This document shows, one piece after another, positions 34,086 to 42,236 of a DNA stretch of 64,000 bases. This DNA comes from Marichromatium gracile (GTDB taxonomy: Bacteria > Pseudomonadota > Gammaproteobacteria > Chromatiales > Chromatiaceae). The stretch lies in NCBI RefSeq assembly GCF_004343155.1, contig NZ_SMDC01000003.1:186001-250000 (forward strand), given 5' to 3'. A program made the translations under genes and the position numbers. The stretch's first letter is position 1, and the number at the start of each line of letters is the position of its first letter. The notes beneath the pieces are model-generated. The model was not told the origin of the DNA. It saw only the letters and a program-made list of their open reading frames with translations, and made no database searches.

Positions 34086-35060
34086 ATGCATCCCGCCTTC
34101 TCCGTGATCCTGCTGACCACCCTGCTCGGCGCCGGCCAGGGGCTGTTCCTGGCGATGTTCACCGGACAGCTCTATGCCATCGCCCACTTCCTGCCGCTGC
34201 AGACCTCGGGCTTCTACGCCAGCGGCAGCCTGCTGGCGCTGTCGCTGCTGCTCGGCGGGTTGGCCGCCTCCTTCTTCCATCTCGGTCGTCCCGAACGCGC
34301 CTGGCGCGCGGCGAGCTGCTGGCGCACCTCCTGGCTCTCGCGCGAGGTGATCGTGCTGCCGCTGACCATGGGGCTGGTCGCGGCCTATGCGCTGACCCAC
34401 CTGCTGGGCTGGACCGCGCCCTGGTTCCGGGTCGGCGCCCTGGCCGTCGACCTGTCGCTGATCCTCGGCGTGCTCGGCACCCTGGCGAGCCTGGCGCTGT
34501 TCGTCTGCACCGCGATGATCTATGCCGCGGTGCGCTTCCTCGAGGAGTGGCACTCGCCGTTGACGGTGAGCAACTTCCTGCTGCTCGGTAGCGCCTCGGG
34601 CTTCATGTTGGCGGCGGCCTATTCGGCCTGGCTCGGCAACCCGCTGGTCGGTTTCTTCGGCACCTGGGCGGTGATCCTCACCCTCGCCGCCGCGCTCTCG
34701 CGCGGCGCACACCTGTTGCGCAACGCCCGGCTCGAACACCGCAGCACGGTGCAGAGCGCCATCGGGGTACGTCACAGCGCCTTGCAGCAGAAGGCCCAGG
34801 GCGCCACCGGCGGCAGCTTCAACACCCGTGAGTTCTTCCACGGGCGCAGCGCCCGGACCCTGCGCTGGGTGCGTGCCTTCTTCCTGTTGACGGTGTTCCC
34901 GCTGCCGGTGGTGCTGATCGCCCTGGCCCATGCCGAGGTCTCGAGCACCCTGGCGCTGACGGCCTTCGCCGTCCAGTTCGTCGGGCTGCTGGCCGAACGC
35001 TGGTACTTCTTCGCCGAGGCCCGCCACCCGCAGAACCTCTACTACCAATCGGTGTCCTGA
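34086..35060 (+). CDS. soeC: Sulfite dehydrogenase membrane anchor SoeC
   Basis: A 324-residue membrane protein of the DmsC/NrfD type with about eight helices. It would anchor SoeAB to the inner face of the cytoplasmic membrane and deliver electrons to the quinone pool. Typical features are the start LTTLLGAGQGLFLAMFTGQLY and the segment FFHLGRPERAWRA with conserved Gly and Arg. It is the last gene of the operon. The stop is followed by a heptamer array and a convergent ABC transporter gene. Confidence 0.87.
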   Translation: MHPAFSVILLTTLLGAGQGLFLAMFTGQLYAIAHFLPLQTSGFYASGSLLALSLLLGGLAASFFHLGRPERAWRAASCWRTSWLSREVIVLPLTMGLVAAYALTHLLGWTAPWFRVGALAVDLSLILGVLGTLASLALFVCTAMIYAAVRFLEEWHSPLTVSNFLLLGSASGFMLAAAYSAWLGNPLVGFFGTWAVILTLAAALSRGAHLLRNARLEHRSTVQSAIGVRHSALQQKAQGATGGSFNTREFFHGRSARTLRWVRAFFLLTVFPLPVVLIALAHAEVSSTLALTAFAVQFVGLLAERWYFFAEARHPQNLYYQSVS

Positions 35061-35112
35061 CGGCTTGCGGGCAGCCGAGTCGTCAGCGACCAACTTCCAG
35101 TCGCCAGCGACT

Positions 35113-35161
35113 AGCCGCCAGCCGCCAGCCGCCAGCCGCCAGCCGCCAGCCGCCAGCCGCC
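35113..35161. repeat. Heptamer array A: seven copies of AGCCGCC
   Basis: Seven perfect tandem copies (CTGGCGG on the minus strand) lie between the convergent soeC and ABC ATPase genes. Degenerate heptads flank them on the left (35080-35112) and right (CTGGTAG, CTGGAGG, CTGGAAG at 35206-35226). No TTGAACCGC arm is present at this site. Confidence 0.95.
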
Positions 35162-35233
35162 GGTAGGACCTCTTACGCCCCGCTGACGCGCACACTAAGC
35201 CGCTACTGGTAGCTGGAGGCTGGAAGCTACCCG

Positions 35234-35983
35234 CTAGATCGGCACGAACAGTGGGTGTCCAGCCAGTTCGCCGCGGACCACCGGGACCCGGTAGGCCCGC
35301 TCGACCTGCTCCGGGGTGAGCGTCGCCATGTCGCCGGTGCGATGGCCGCCGTCGCCGTCGAGCAGCAGGAAGCGGTCGGCGAAGCGCAGCGCCAGGTTGA
35401 GGTCGTGGAGGACCACCAGGGTGACCAGATCACGTTCGCGCGCGGTGCGTCTGACCAGCGCCAGGACCTCCAGCCGGTTGGCGAGGTCGAGATGGTTGAC
35501 CGGCTCGTCGAGCAGCAGCAGACGGGGGGCTTGCGCCAGGGCGCGCCCGATCAGCACCTTCTGCAGCTCGCCGCCACTGAGCTCGGTGCAGCGTCGGCCG
35601 GCGAGCGCGGCGAGCCCGAGGTGATCGAGGATGTCGTCGACCAGCGCGAGATCGCGCTCGCCGGTCTGCCAGCGCAGGTGCGGCACGCGCCCGAGCAGCA
35701 CCGCCTCGTAGACGGTGACGGCGACCGGGCGCGACTGCTGGGGCAGATAGGCGATCTGGCGGGCGCGGGCGACGCGCTCGAGTCGGTCGAGCGGGGTGTC
35801 ATCGAGCCGTACCCGCCCGCCCAGCGGCGGGTGGAGCTGGGCGAGGGTGCGGATCAGGGTCGACTTGCCGGCCCCGTTGGGCCCGAGTACCGCCAACAGC
35901 GCGCCGGCGGGTAGCTCCAGGTCGAGTCCCCGCAGCAGGGTGCGGCCGCCGTGGCCGATGCTGAGCGCCTCGATCCCGAGCAT
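35234..35983 (-). CDS. ABC transporter ATPase, FecE/BtuD class
   Basis: A 249-residue ATPase of the type II importer class used for siderophores, haem, cobalamin and, in some species, molybdate. Walker A is GPNGAGKST near residue 34, the signature is LSGGELQK, and Walker B is LLLLDEPVNHLD. It is the last gene of a three-gene minus-strand operon and starts 2 bases after the permease stop. The substrate cannot be read from the ATPase. Confidence 0.9.
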   Translation of the reverse strand: MLGIEALSIGHGGRTLLRGLDLELPAGALLAVLGPNGAGKSTLIRTLAQLHPPLGGRVRLDDTPLDRLERVARARQIAYLPQQSRPVAVTVYEAVLLGRVPHLRWQTGERDLALVDDILDHLGLAALAGRRCTELSGGELQKVLIGRALAQAPRLLLLDEPVNHLDLANRLEVLALVRRTARERDLVTLVVLHDLNLALRFADRFLLLDGDGGHRTGDMATLTPEQVERAYRVPVVRGELAGHPLFVPI

Positions 35984-35985
35984 GG

Positions 35986-37065
35986 TCAGCGCTCCCCGCG
36001 GCGCAGCAACAGCGCCAGCAGCAAGGGTGCGCCGAGCATGGCGGTGACCGCGCCGACCGGCAGTACCACCGGGGCGATGATCAACCGTCCCAGGGTGTCG
36101 GCGCCGAGCAGTACGATGGCCCCGGCCAGGGCGGCGTAGGGGAGCAGATAGCGGTGGTCGACACCGATGATCAGCCGCACCAGGTGCGGCGCGATCAGCC
36201 CGACGAAGCCGATCACCCCGAGGAAGGCGGTGCTCACCGCCGCCAGGACCGCGCCGGCGGCCAGGACCGTCAGCCGTAGCCGCGCCACCGCCACGCCGAG
36301 CGCGCGGGCGCTGTCCTCACCCCAGGCCATGGCGTTGAGCTGCCAGCCGGTGCGGGTGAGCAGGACGAGCAGCGGCGCCAACACCAGGGCGAGCCAGCCG
36401 ACCTCGCGCCAGCCGGCCTTGCCGAGGTCGCCGAAGGTCCAGAACAGGGTCGCCGCCGCCTGGGTGTCGCTGGCGAAGTACTGCACCAGCATGGTGCCGG
36501 CGCTGGAGAAGGCGCCGAGTGCGATCCCGGCCAGCACCAGCGCCTCGGGGCGCAGCTGGCGCAGCAGCGCGATCAGCAGGATGGCCGCGGCGGTGCAGAG
36601 ACCGCCGACGAGTGCCGCGCCGACCACCAGATAGGGCTGCTCGATCACCACCGTCTCGGGTCCCAACCGATTGAGCTCGCCGGCGCCGAGCAGCACGATG
36701 GCGCAGGTCGCGCCGAAGGCCGCGCCCTGGGAGACCCCGAGTGTCATCGGCGAGGCCAGGGGGTTGCGCAATACGCTCTGCATCACCGCCCCGGCCAGCG
36801 CCAGGCTCATGCCGGCGAGCAACGCGGCGAGCAGCCGCGGTAGCCGGATCGACCAGATCACGTGTGCCGCGGGGTCGGGGGCGGCGGGTCCGGCGCGCAG
36901 CGCCGTCAGCACCTCGCCGGCCGTCAGTGGGTAGCTGCCCTGGCCGAGGGCATAGACCACCAGCGCCATCAGCCCGACTCCCAGCGACAGCCCGGCGAGC
37001 AGGCGCCTGCGGCGTTGGTGGCGGAAGCTCGCGCGTGGCGCCGGGCTCAGGACACTGGCGTCCAT
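35986..37065 (-). CDS. FecCD family ABC transporter permease
   Basis: A 359-residue inner membrane protein with about ten helices and the FecCD signatures GAVMQSVLRNPLASPMTLGVSQGAAFGA and FLGVIGFVGLIAPHLVRLIIG. It starts at the ATG at 37065, overlapping the end of the binding-protein gene by 19 bases. A much longer frame running to 38427 is an artefact of GC-rich sequence. The homodimer would form the channel for the substrate brought by the upstream binding protein. Confidence 0.9.
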   Translation of the reverse strand: MDASVLSPAPRASFRHQRRRRLLAGLSLGVGLMALVVYALGQGSYPLTAGEVLTALRAGPAAPDPAAHVIWSIRLPRLLAALLAGMSLALAGAVMQSVLRNPLASPMTLGVSQGAAFGATCAIVLLGAGELNRLGPETVVIEQPYLVVGAALVGGLCTAAAILLIALLRQLRPEALVLAGIALGAFSSAGTMLVQYFASDTQAAATLFWTFGDLGKAGWREVGWLALVLAPLLVLLTRTGWQLNAMAWGEDSARALGVAVARLRLTVLAAGAVLAAVSTAFLGVIGFVGLIAPHLVRLIIGVDHRYLLPYAALAGAIVLLGADTLGRLIIAPVVLPVGAVTAMLGAPLLLALLLRRGER

Positions 37066-38180
37066 CGTCCCTGCTCCAGATCGAGTCGCCCCAGGCCATG
37101 GCCGTGCTCGGCCAGCGCCGGCATGATATCGGCACCGAGAAAGGTGCGCATGATGGCGCCGGCCCGCGCCCCGATGTCGATGTCCGCCAGCGCCTCGGGG
37201 TGGAGCACCTTGGCCATCATCCAGGCGTTGACCAGGGCGTTCTCGACATTGGTGTTGTAGGCGTTGAACGGCAGGGTCAGCCACACCTGTCCGGTACGGA
37301 CCGCGCGCAAGCGGTGATAGAACCCAGGGTCCCTGGCGTATTCGGTGAGGATGCCGGCCAGCCCGCCGCCGTCGATGAAGAGCACCGGCGGGTCCCACAG
37401 CAGCAGTTGCTCGCGATCGAGGAAGAGATGTCCTGCCGGGCCCGCCCGGTCGGCGAGGTTCTGTGCCCCGGCCCAGCGCAGCGGCTGGTGACCGGCCTGG
37501 GTACTGGTGAGACCGTGGCTGCCCTGCATGCTGACGCCGCCGAGATAGGCGGCCACGGGGGGCGTGGCGCCGACGCGTCGGTGCAGCGCGTCCAGCTCGT
37601 CGGTGAGGGCGGCGACGAGCTGGGCGGCGCGCTGGCCGCGCCCCACCGCCTCGCCCAGGGCCTGGAGCGACCCAATCAGTTCGTCGATGCGGAGGATGCC
37701 GGTATCGCCATAGTCGAGCACCAGCAGCTCGACCCCGGCGCGTGCGCGCAGTGCCTGCAGCTGCTGATCGTCGAGGGCGGCGGCGGCGACCAGATCGGGG
37801 CGCAGCCGCAGCACCTGTTCGAGGTCGGGCATCCGCCCGGGACCGCCGGGGCCGATCGAGGGCAGGGCGTCGATCCCCGTCGGCAGGGCGTAGCGATAGC
37901 TGCTGGTGGTGAGCGCGCGTCGCTCGAAGTCCTCGACCCCGACCAGTCGATCGGCGACCGCCAGGTAGGTCAGCAGGCGTAGTGCGCCGGGGCCGATTGC
38001 CAGGAGTCGCTGACTGGGTGCGGCCCGTGCCGGAGACGGCGCGGGGGGGATGAGGGTGGCGGCGAGCAGGGCGAGAAGCTGGCGCCGGGTGCAGCGCGCG
38101 GCTGTGCCATGGTTGATGGTCCTCGTCCGGGCGCTGGTGGCGGGCGTGTCCGGCGTCCTGCGTGTCGGTTTCGTATCCAT
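37047..38180 (-). CDS. Periplasmic substrate-binding protein of a type II ABC importer
   Basis: A 377-residue exported protein of the FecB/BtuF/TroA-like fold. The N-terminus has a twin-arginine-type signal, CTRRQLLALLAATL with a PARA cleavage region. The mature protein begins PSQRLLAIGPGALRLLTYLAVADRLVGVED. A GGGAG ribosome binding site lies 7 bases before the ATG. Candidate substrates are ferric siderophore, haem, cobalamin or molybdate/tungstate, the last because MolBCA of Haemophilus belongs to this class and a molybdoenzyme operon lies next door. No TonB receptor is nearby. Confidence 0.82.
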   Translation of the reverse strand: MDTKPTRRTPDTPATSARTRTINHGTAARCTRRQLLALLAATLIPPAPSPARAAPSQRLLAIGPGALRLLTYLAVADRLVGVEDFERRALTTSSYRYALPTGIDALPSIGPGGPGRMPDLEQVLRLRPDLVAAAALDDQQLQALRARAGVELLVLDYGDTGILRIDELIGSLQALGEAVGRGQRAAQLVAALTDELDALHRRVGATPPVAAYLGGVSMQGSHGLTSTQAGHQPLRWAGAQNLADRAGPAGHLFLDREQLLLWDPPVLFIDGGGLAGILTEYARDPGFYHRLRAVRTGQVWLTLPFNAYNTNVENALVNAWMMAKVLHPEALADIDIGARAGAIMRTFLGADIMPALAEHGHGLGRLDLEQGRWTPVS

Positions 38181-38444
38181 GTCTCGCTCCCTGGGGGCTC
38201 TCCATCGGACCGCTGTCGCTCGGGGACAGCGGTCGGCGTGACTCCGGGCATGATGGCGTCTGGCCGCGGTGCCCGGCAAGGTGTCTGCGCGCGGTCCGGT
38301 CGGTCTGGGCGCCCGTCCGGGGGTGATTGATCCCGCCTGCCGGCGGGCGTATCTTGGTCCAGCCGTCGTCGCGCGACGGCTTGTACGGCGCGCGTTCTCG
38401 GGCCTCGCGCCTGTTCGATCGTCCCACCGCGTCAGCCTAGCCGC
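38181..38444 (-). other. Structured leader upstream of the ABC importer operon
   Basis: Three perfect stems are visible: GACCGCTGTC/GACAGCGGTC (38208-38234), CCCGCC/GGCGGG (38333-38348), and AGCCGTCG/CGACGGCT (38361-38381). CCGGGCA and TGCCCGG can also pair in between. The conserved boxes of the cobalamin riboswitch were not found. The same gap must hold the divergent promoter of the diguanylate cyclase gene. Confidence 0.45.
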
Positions 38445-39494
38445 ATGAAACACCCCCAGTGTGACCAGATCGTGCTCGTCAGCGCCGACCTCGAGGCCAG
38501 GCGGGTACGTCTGACCCTGCGCGCGGCCCTGCTGGGGGTGGTGTTGAGTGCATTCTTCAGTTGGTTCGACTTCTGGGTCACCGGCTATCTGTTCCACGCC
38601 CTCGCCGAAGGGCTCTTCTGTGTCCTGCTGTCGTGGCTGGCCTGGGGGCTGTATTGCGGCCGCGGTCAACGCATCCTGCCGCTGCTCGGCGTGGTGCTCG
38701 CCGGGGTGTTGCTCGCGGCGCTGTCGATCACCGGTGAGGCCGGTGACGGGGTGTTGATCTGGGCGGCGCTGCTGCCGCCGCTGGCCTTCTTCGTGCTGGG
38801 GCTGTGGCTGGGGCTGGCGGTCTCGCTGGGATTCAGTGCGGTGCTGATGTCGATGCTGTGGCTGCGGATCGCGCTGGACCCCGGCTTCGGTCTGAACTGG
38901 CTGGCGATGGTCAATGGCGGCGGGGCCCTGCTGGCCTCGACCGTGATCTCAATGCTCTACGAGCACAGTCGTGCCCATACCGCGCGGCGCCTGGCCCATG
39001 CGGCCAACACCGATCCGCTCACCGGGGTGGCCAACCGGCGTGGCTTCCTCGCCGGTTTCGAGTGCCGGATGACGCTGGCGCAACGGTCGCGGACGCCGGT
39101 CTCGCTGCTGCTCTTCGACCTTGACCGGCTCAAGCAGCTCAATGACGAGCTGGGACATGCGGCGGGCGATGCCGCCATCCGTCACGTGGTGCGGGTGATC
39201 CAGGGGCTGGTGCGGCGCCAGGACCTGTTGGCGCGGCTCGGCGGTGATGAGTTCGCGCTGCTGTTGCCCGGCACCGATCTGGAGGGGGCTGCGACCCTCG
39301 CGCACAAGCTGCGCGAGACGCTGGCGCGTGCGCCGCTGGAGATGGCGGGATGCACCCGGGCGCTGACCCTGAGCATCGGGCTGGCCCAGGCCGAGCCGGG
39401 CGAGACCGACTACGACCGGCTCGCCTCGGTGGCCGACCGCTGTCTCTACCGCGCCAAGGAAGGGGGGCGCAATTGCGTGGTCGATCGCTGCTGA
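38445..39494 (+). CDS. Membrane-bound diguanylate cyclase (GGDEF)
   Basis: A 349-residue protein with six predicted membrane helices in residues 25-175 and a C-terminal GGDEF domain. The active site GGDEF is at residues 265-269, and the product-inhibition I-site RRQD lies exactly five residues before it. It should make cyclic di-GMP and be feedback-controlled. No EAL domain is present. The N-terminal sensor does not match a named MASE domain that I can recognise. Confidence 0.9.
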   Translation: MKHPQCDQIVLVSADLEARRVRLTLRAALLGVVLSAFFSWFDFWVTGYLFHALAEGLFCVLLSWLAWGLYCGRGQRILPLLGVVLAGVLLAALSITGEAGDGVLIWAALLPPLAFFVLGLWLGLAVSLGFSAVLMSMLWLRIALDPGFGLNWLAMVNGGGALLASTVISMLYEHSRAHTARRLAHAANTDPLTGVANRRGFLAGFECRMTLAQRSRTPVSLLLFDLDRLKQLNDELGHAAGDAAIRHVVRVIQGLVRRQDLLARLGGDEFALLLPGTDLEGAATLAHKLRETLARAPLEMAGCTRALTLSIGLAQAEPGETDYDRLASVADRCLYRAKEGGRNCVVDRC

Positions 39495-39528
39495 GGGCCG
39501 GCGCGTCGTGGCGCCAGCCCGGTGCGCG

Positions 39529-39936
39529 TCAACAACCGTATTCGCAGACCTGATAGCTGCTGACGGTACCGCCGCAGTTCTCGTAGCAGAGTCGGTACTC
39601 CTCATCGCACTGGCCGGTGTCGGCACCCTGGTTGCAGTAGCTGCTCGACGAGCACTTGCTGCGCTCGATGTCGCTCTTGGCCGTGGCCATGCAGGCGGTG
39701 TAGTTGATCATGGCGTTGCGCTCGCAATCGGCGCGGGCGTTGGCGGCGCGGTTCTCGGCCTGGTTGCGGCACATCGCGCGCATGCTCAGGCACTGGTTCA
39801 GGCACTGCTTGCCGGCGCTGTCGGCCGGGGGCATGTAGCTGTACTCGGTGCGATAGGACGGGCCACAGGCGACGAGCGCGATGGCGAGCGTGGCGAGGAA
39901 GACAAGGCGCTGCAGTGCGCGGGAGTGGATGGGCAT
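39529..39936 (-). CDS. Cysteine-rich lipoprotein
   Basis: A 135-residue protein with a lipobox LVAC (Cys24) after a short signal peptide. The mature part has twelve further cysteines, many in pairs such as QCLNQCLSMRAMC and ending EYGC. This even number in a periplasmic protein suggests up to six disulfide bonds. The ATG at 39936 has AAGGA six bases upstream. It is convergent with the diguanylate cyclase gene. No family is recognised. A DsbC isomerase gene occurs in the same window and could serve such a protein. Confidence 0.75.
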   Translation of the reverse strand: MPIHSRALQRLVFLATLAIALVACGPSYRTEYSYMPPADSAGKQCLNQCLSMRAMCRNQAENRAANARADCERNAMINYTACMATAKSDIERSKCSSSSYCNQGADTGQCDEEYRLCYENCGGTVSSYQVCEYGC

Positions 39937-40034
39937 GATCGATCCTTGAGCCGGAGTCCGGCAGTCGTTGAGTCCGTTTGATTCTAGCCAATTCTGTCCC
40001 CAATGCAGGTGCGCTGGCGCAGGTCGTGACGTCC

Positions 40035-42077
40035 TCATCGGTGCGCCGGGGCGAAGCGGTGGGTCAGGGCGCTCGGTCCGCTCGGCCACTGGCCCTTGAG
40101 CCGATTCTCGGCGCGTGCGCCGACGAAACCGAGATAGCCGTACTTGCCGTAGTGGGGCAGCTTGCGCGCCAGTGCCGGCAGCGCCTCGGCCCGCTCGGTA
40201 CCGAGCCAGGCGAGCGGCTGTTCACCGCGCGCGGCGGTGAGCACGATGCTGTCGAGCCCGTCGAGACGTTGCGTCGGGGGCGCTGCGGTGGGGGCGGGGA
40301 CGGCGTGCTCGAAGGTTGCGCGATGGCGGTTCTCCCAGCCGAGCAGCCAGATCGCGCCGTGCTCGGGCAGGGTGTCGAACGCGCTGTCGAGCGCCACCCG
40401 CCAGCCCGGATGTCCGCTGCGCCAGCGCTCGGCCAGCGCCCGATAGCCGTCGAGCAATGCTGTCGGTGCCCGTGCCGGCAGCAGGATCAGCCCTCGCTCG
40501 GCGCCGAACAGGTTGCCGAGTGCCACCGGGGTCTCGCCGGGCAGCAGGGTGCGGAAGACGTCGAATCCGGGGTCGACGGCGAGGGCGAGCGGGCGCTGGT
40601 CGAGCGCGATGCCGAACGCCTGGGTGCGCTCGGTGGTGTCGATCCAGACCGTGCGGCTGGTGTCGTCGGGCAGTGCGAGCCGCAGCGGCAGGTACAGCGG
40701 GAAGGGTGCGCCCGGCTGGGTCTGGCGGATCTCGCCGTGGACCTCTATCTGGCCGTCGTGTTGCTCGAGTCTGACCCCGTCGAGCGCCAGCGTCGGTGCC
40801 CCGGGTCGCTCGACCCAGGCGGCGAAGAAGTCGCCGAGGTCGGTGCCCGAGACCTGCTCGAAGGCGCGGCGCAACTCGGCGTAGCCGGCGGCGCGGAAAC
40901 GGTTGTCGGCATAGAAGCGGCGCAGTCCGGCGCTGAAGGTCTCGTCGCCGAGGCGGCGGCGCAGCATGTGGAAGACCATCGCCCCCTTGCCGTAGCCGAT
41001 CGCCTGGGAGCCGCCGTCGTGACGGGCGCGGAAGGCGCTGAGCGGGAAGTCCTCGCCGTGGTGGACGTGATCGGCGTAGGCCTTGAGCATCTCGCGCCGT
41101 GCCTCGACCCCGGTGCCGGCGCGCTCGCGCTGCCAGTAGTCGGCGAGATAATTGGTCAGGCCCTCGCTCCAGTTGCCCGAGTCGGCGTCGACATAGACCC
41201 CGTTGCCCCACCAGTTGTGGAGGATCTCGTGCGGGTAGGAGGTGTGGAGGATGAAGGGCAGACGGATCACCCGTGAGCCGAGCAGGGTGAAGGAGGGCAT
41301 GCCGTAGCCGCTCTCCCAGAAGTTCTCGACCAGCGCGAACTTGGCGTAGGGGTAGGGGCCGATGCGCTCGCCATAGTCGCGCAGATAGGTGGCGGTGGCG
41401 TCGAGATAGCGTCGCGCGAGTGCGGGGTCGGGCGCGCGCAGATAGACCTGGGTGGCGATGCCCTCGCTGCTGTCGCGATAGAGGGTGAAGGGCGCGGCGA
41501 CCAGATAGATCGACTCCTGCGGCTGCGTCTCGCGCCACTGTGAGCGACCCGACTCGGGCGCCGCGCCGGGGCCGCTGCCTTGGGAGACGGCGATCCAGCC
41601 CGCGGGCAGGGTGACATCGAGCGTGAAGCGCAGTCGCTGTCCGGGCAGCAGCGGGTACCAGCCGCTGGCCCCGGAGAGGAAGATGCCATCGCTGTCGATG
41701 GTGCCGAGCGACCACTGTCGGTCGCGTCCAACCCCCTCGATCTGGCGGCGCAGGCCGTGACGGATCTGGCCCCGGTAGTCGAGGGTGACCGGCCCGGTGC
41801 CGGCGTGCCGCAACCGATAGACGGCGAGGTGGCCGCGTCGCCCGACCGGGGTGAGGGTCGCCGTCTCGTCGCCGACGGTGGGCGTGAGCCCGGCGTCGAG
41901 CAGCACCAGGGTGTCCTCGAGCCCGGCGGGCAGGCGCAGCCGATCGCTCGCCTCCAGGGTGCCGGTGGCGGGGTCGATGTGCACCGCGAGCTGGTGCTCG
42001 ACGAGCGGTGGCGGGGACGCGGCCTGGGCCGGGGTCAGACCGAGCAGCAGCAGGGTTGAAAGGATCAAGTGTCGCAT
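40035..42077 (-). CDS. M1 family metallopeptidase, secreted
   Basis: A 680-residue protein with a signal peptide (MRHLILSTLLLLGLTPAQA) and an aminopeptidase N-type core. The zinc motif is HEILH at residues 283-287, followed by a glutamate at about 305 in NWSEGLTNYL. The spacing between HEILH and that glutamate is 17 residues, one fewer than the classic M1 pattern. The usual GxMEN exopeptidase loop reads YGMPSF, so exopeptidase action is uncertain. A C-terminal domain of about 200 residues follows. It is divergent from the ChaN-like gene. Confidence 0.85.
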   Translation of the reverse strand: MRHLILSTLLLLGLTPAQAASPPPLVEHQLAVHIDPATGTLEASDRLRLPAGLEDTLVLLDAGLTPTVGDETATLTPVGRRGHLAVYRLRHAGTGPVTLDYRGQIRHGLRRQIEGVGRDRQWSLGTIDSDGIFLSGASGWYPLLPGQRLRFTLDVTLPAGWIAVSQGSGPGAAPESGRSQWRETQPQESIYLVAAPFTLYRDSSEGIATQVYLRAPDPALARRYLDATATYLRDYGERIGPYPYAKFALVENFWESGYGMPSFTLLGSRVIRLPFILHTSYPHEILHNWWGNGVYVDADSGNWSEGLTNYLADYWQRERAGTGVEARREMLKAYADHVHHGEDFPLSAFRARHDGGSQAIGYGKGAMVFHMLRRRLGDETFSAGLRRFYADNRFRAAGYAELRRAFEQVSGTDLGDFFAAWVERPGAPTLALDGVRLEQHDGQIEVHGEIRQTQPGAPFPLYLPLRLALPDDTSRTVWIDTTERTQAFGIALDQRPLALAVDPGFDVFRTLLPGETPVALGNLFGAERGLILLPARAPTALLDGYRALAERWRSGHPGWRVALDSAFDTLPEHGAIWLLGWENRHRATFEHAVPAPTAAPPTQRLDGLDSIVLTAARGEQPLAWLGTERAEALPALARKLPHYGKYGYLGFVGARAENRLKGQWPSGPSALTHRFAPAHR

Positions 42078-42236
42078 CAGTATCCGGATCCTCGGCAGAA
42101 TAGGGAGCGGGGCGGTGTGTGCCCCGGGCAACAGGGTCGGTGGTCGGCGTTCCTTCTCGATGCTCGAGGGAAGCGCAGAGCGCGTGACCTGGTCAATCAT
42201 GCGGGCCGCGGTGGCCCGAAACCAGCGGGGTGAGAC

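Noticed and set aside
38181-38400. Cobalamin riboswitch upstream of the ABC importer
   Set aside because: The conserved core boxes of that riboswitch were not found on the minus strand, although the leader is rich in hairpins.
35986-38427. An 813-codon minus-strand frame suggesting one large fusion protein
   Set aside because: Only the last 359 codons are a real permease. The rest is out of frame with the binding-protein gene and has Arg/Pro/Gly-rich sequence.
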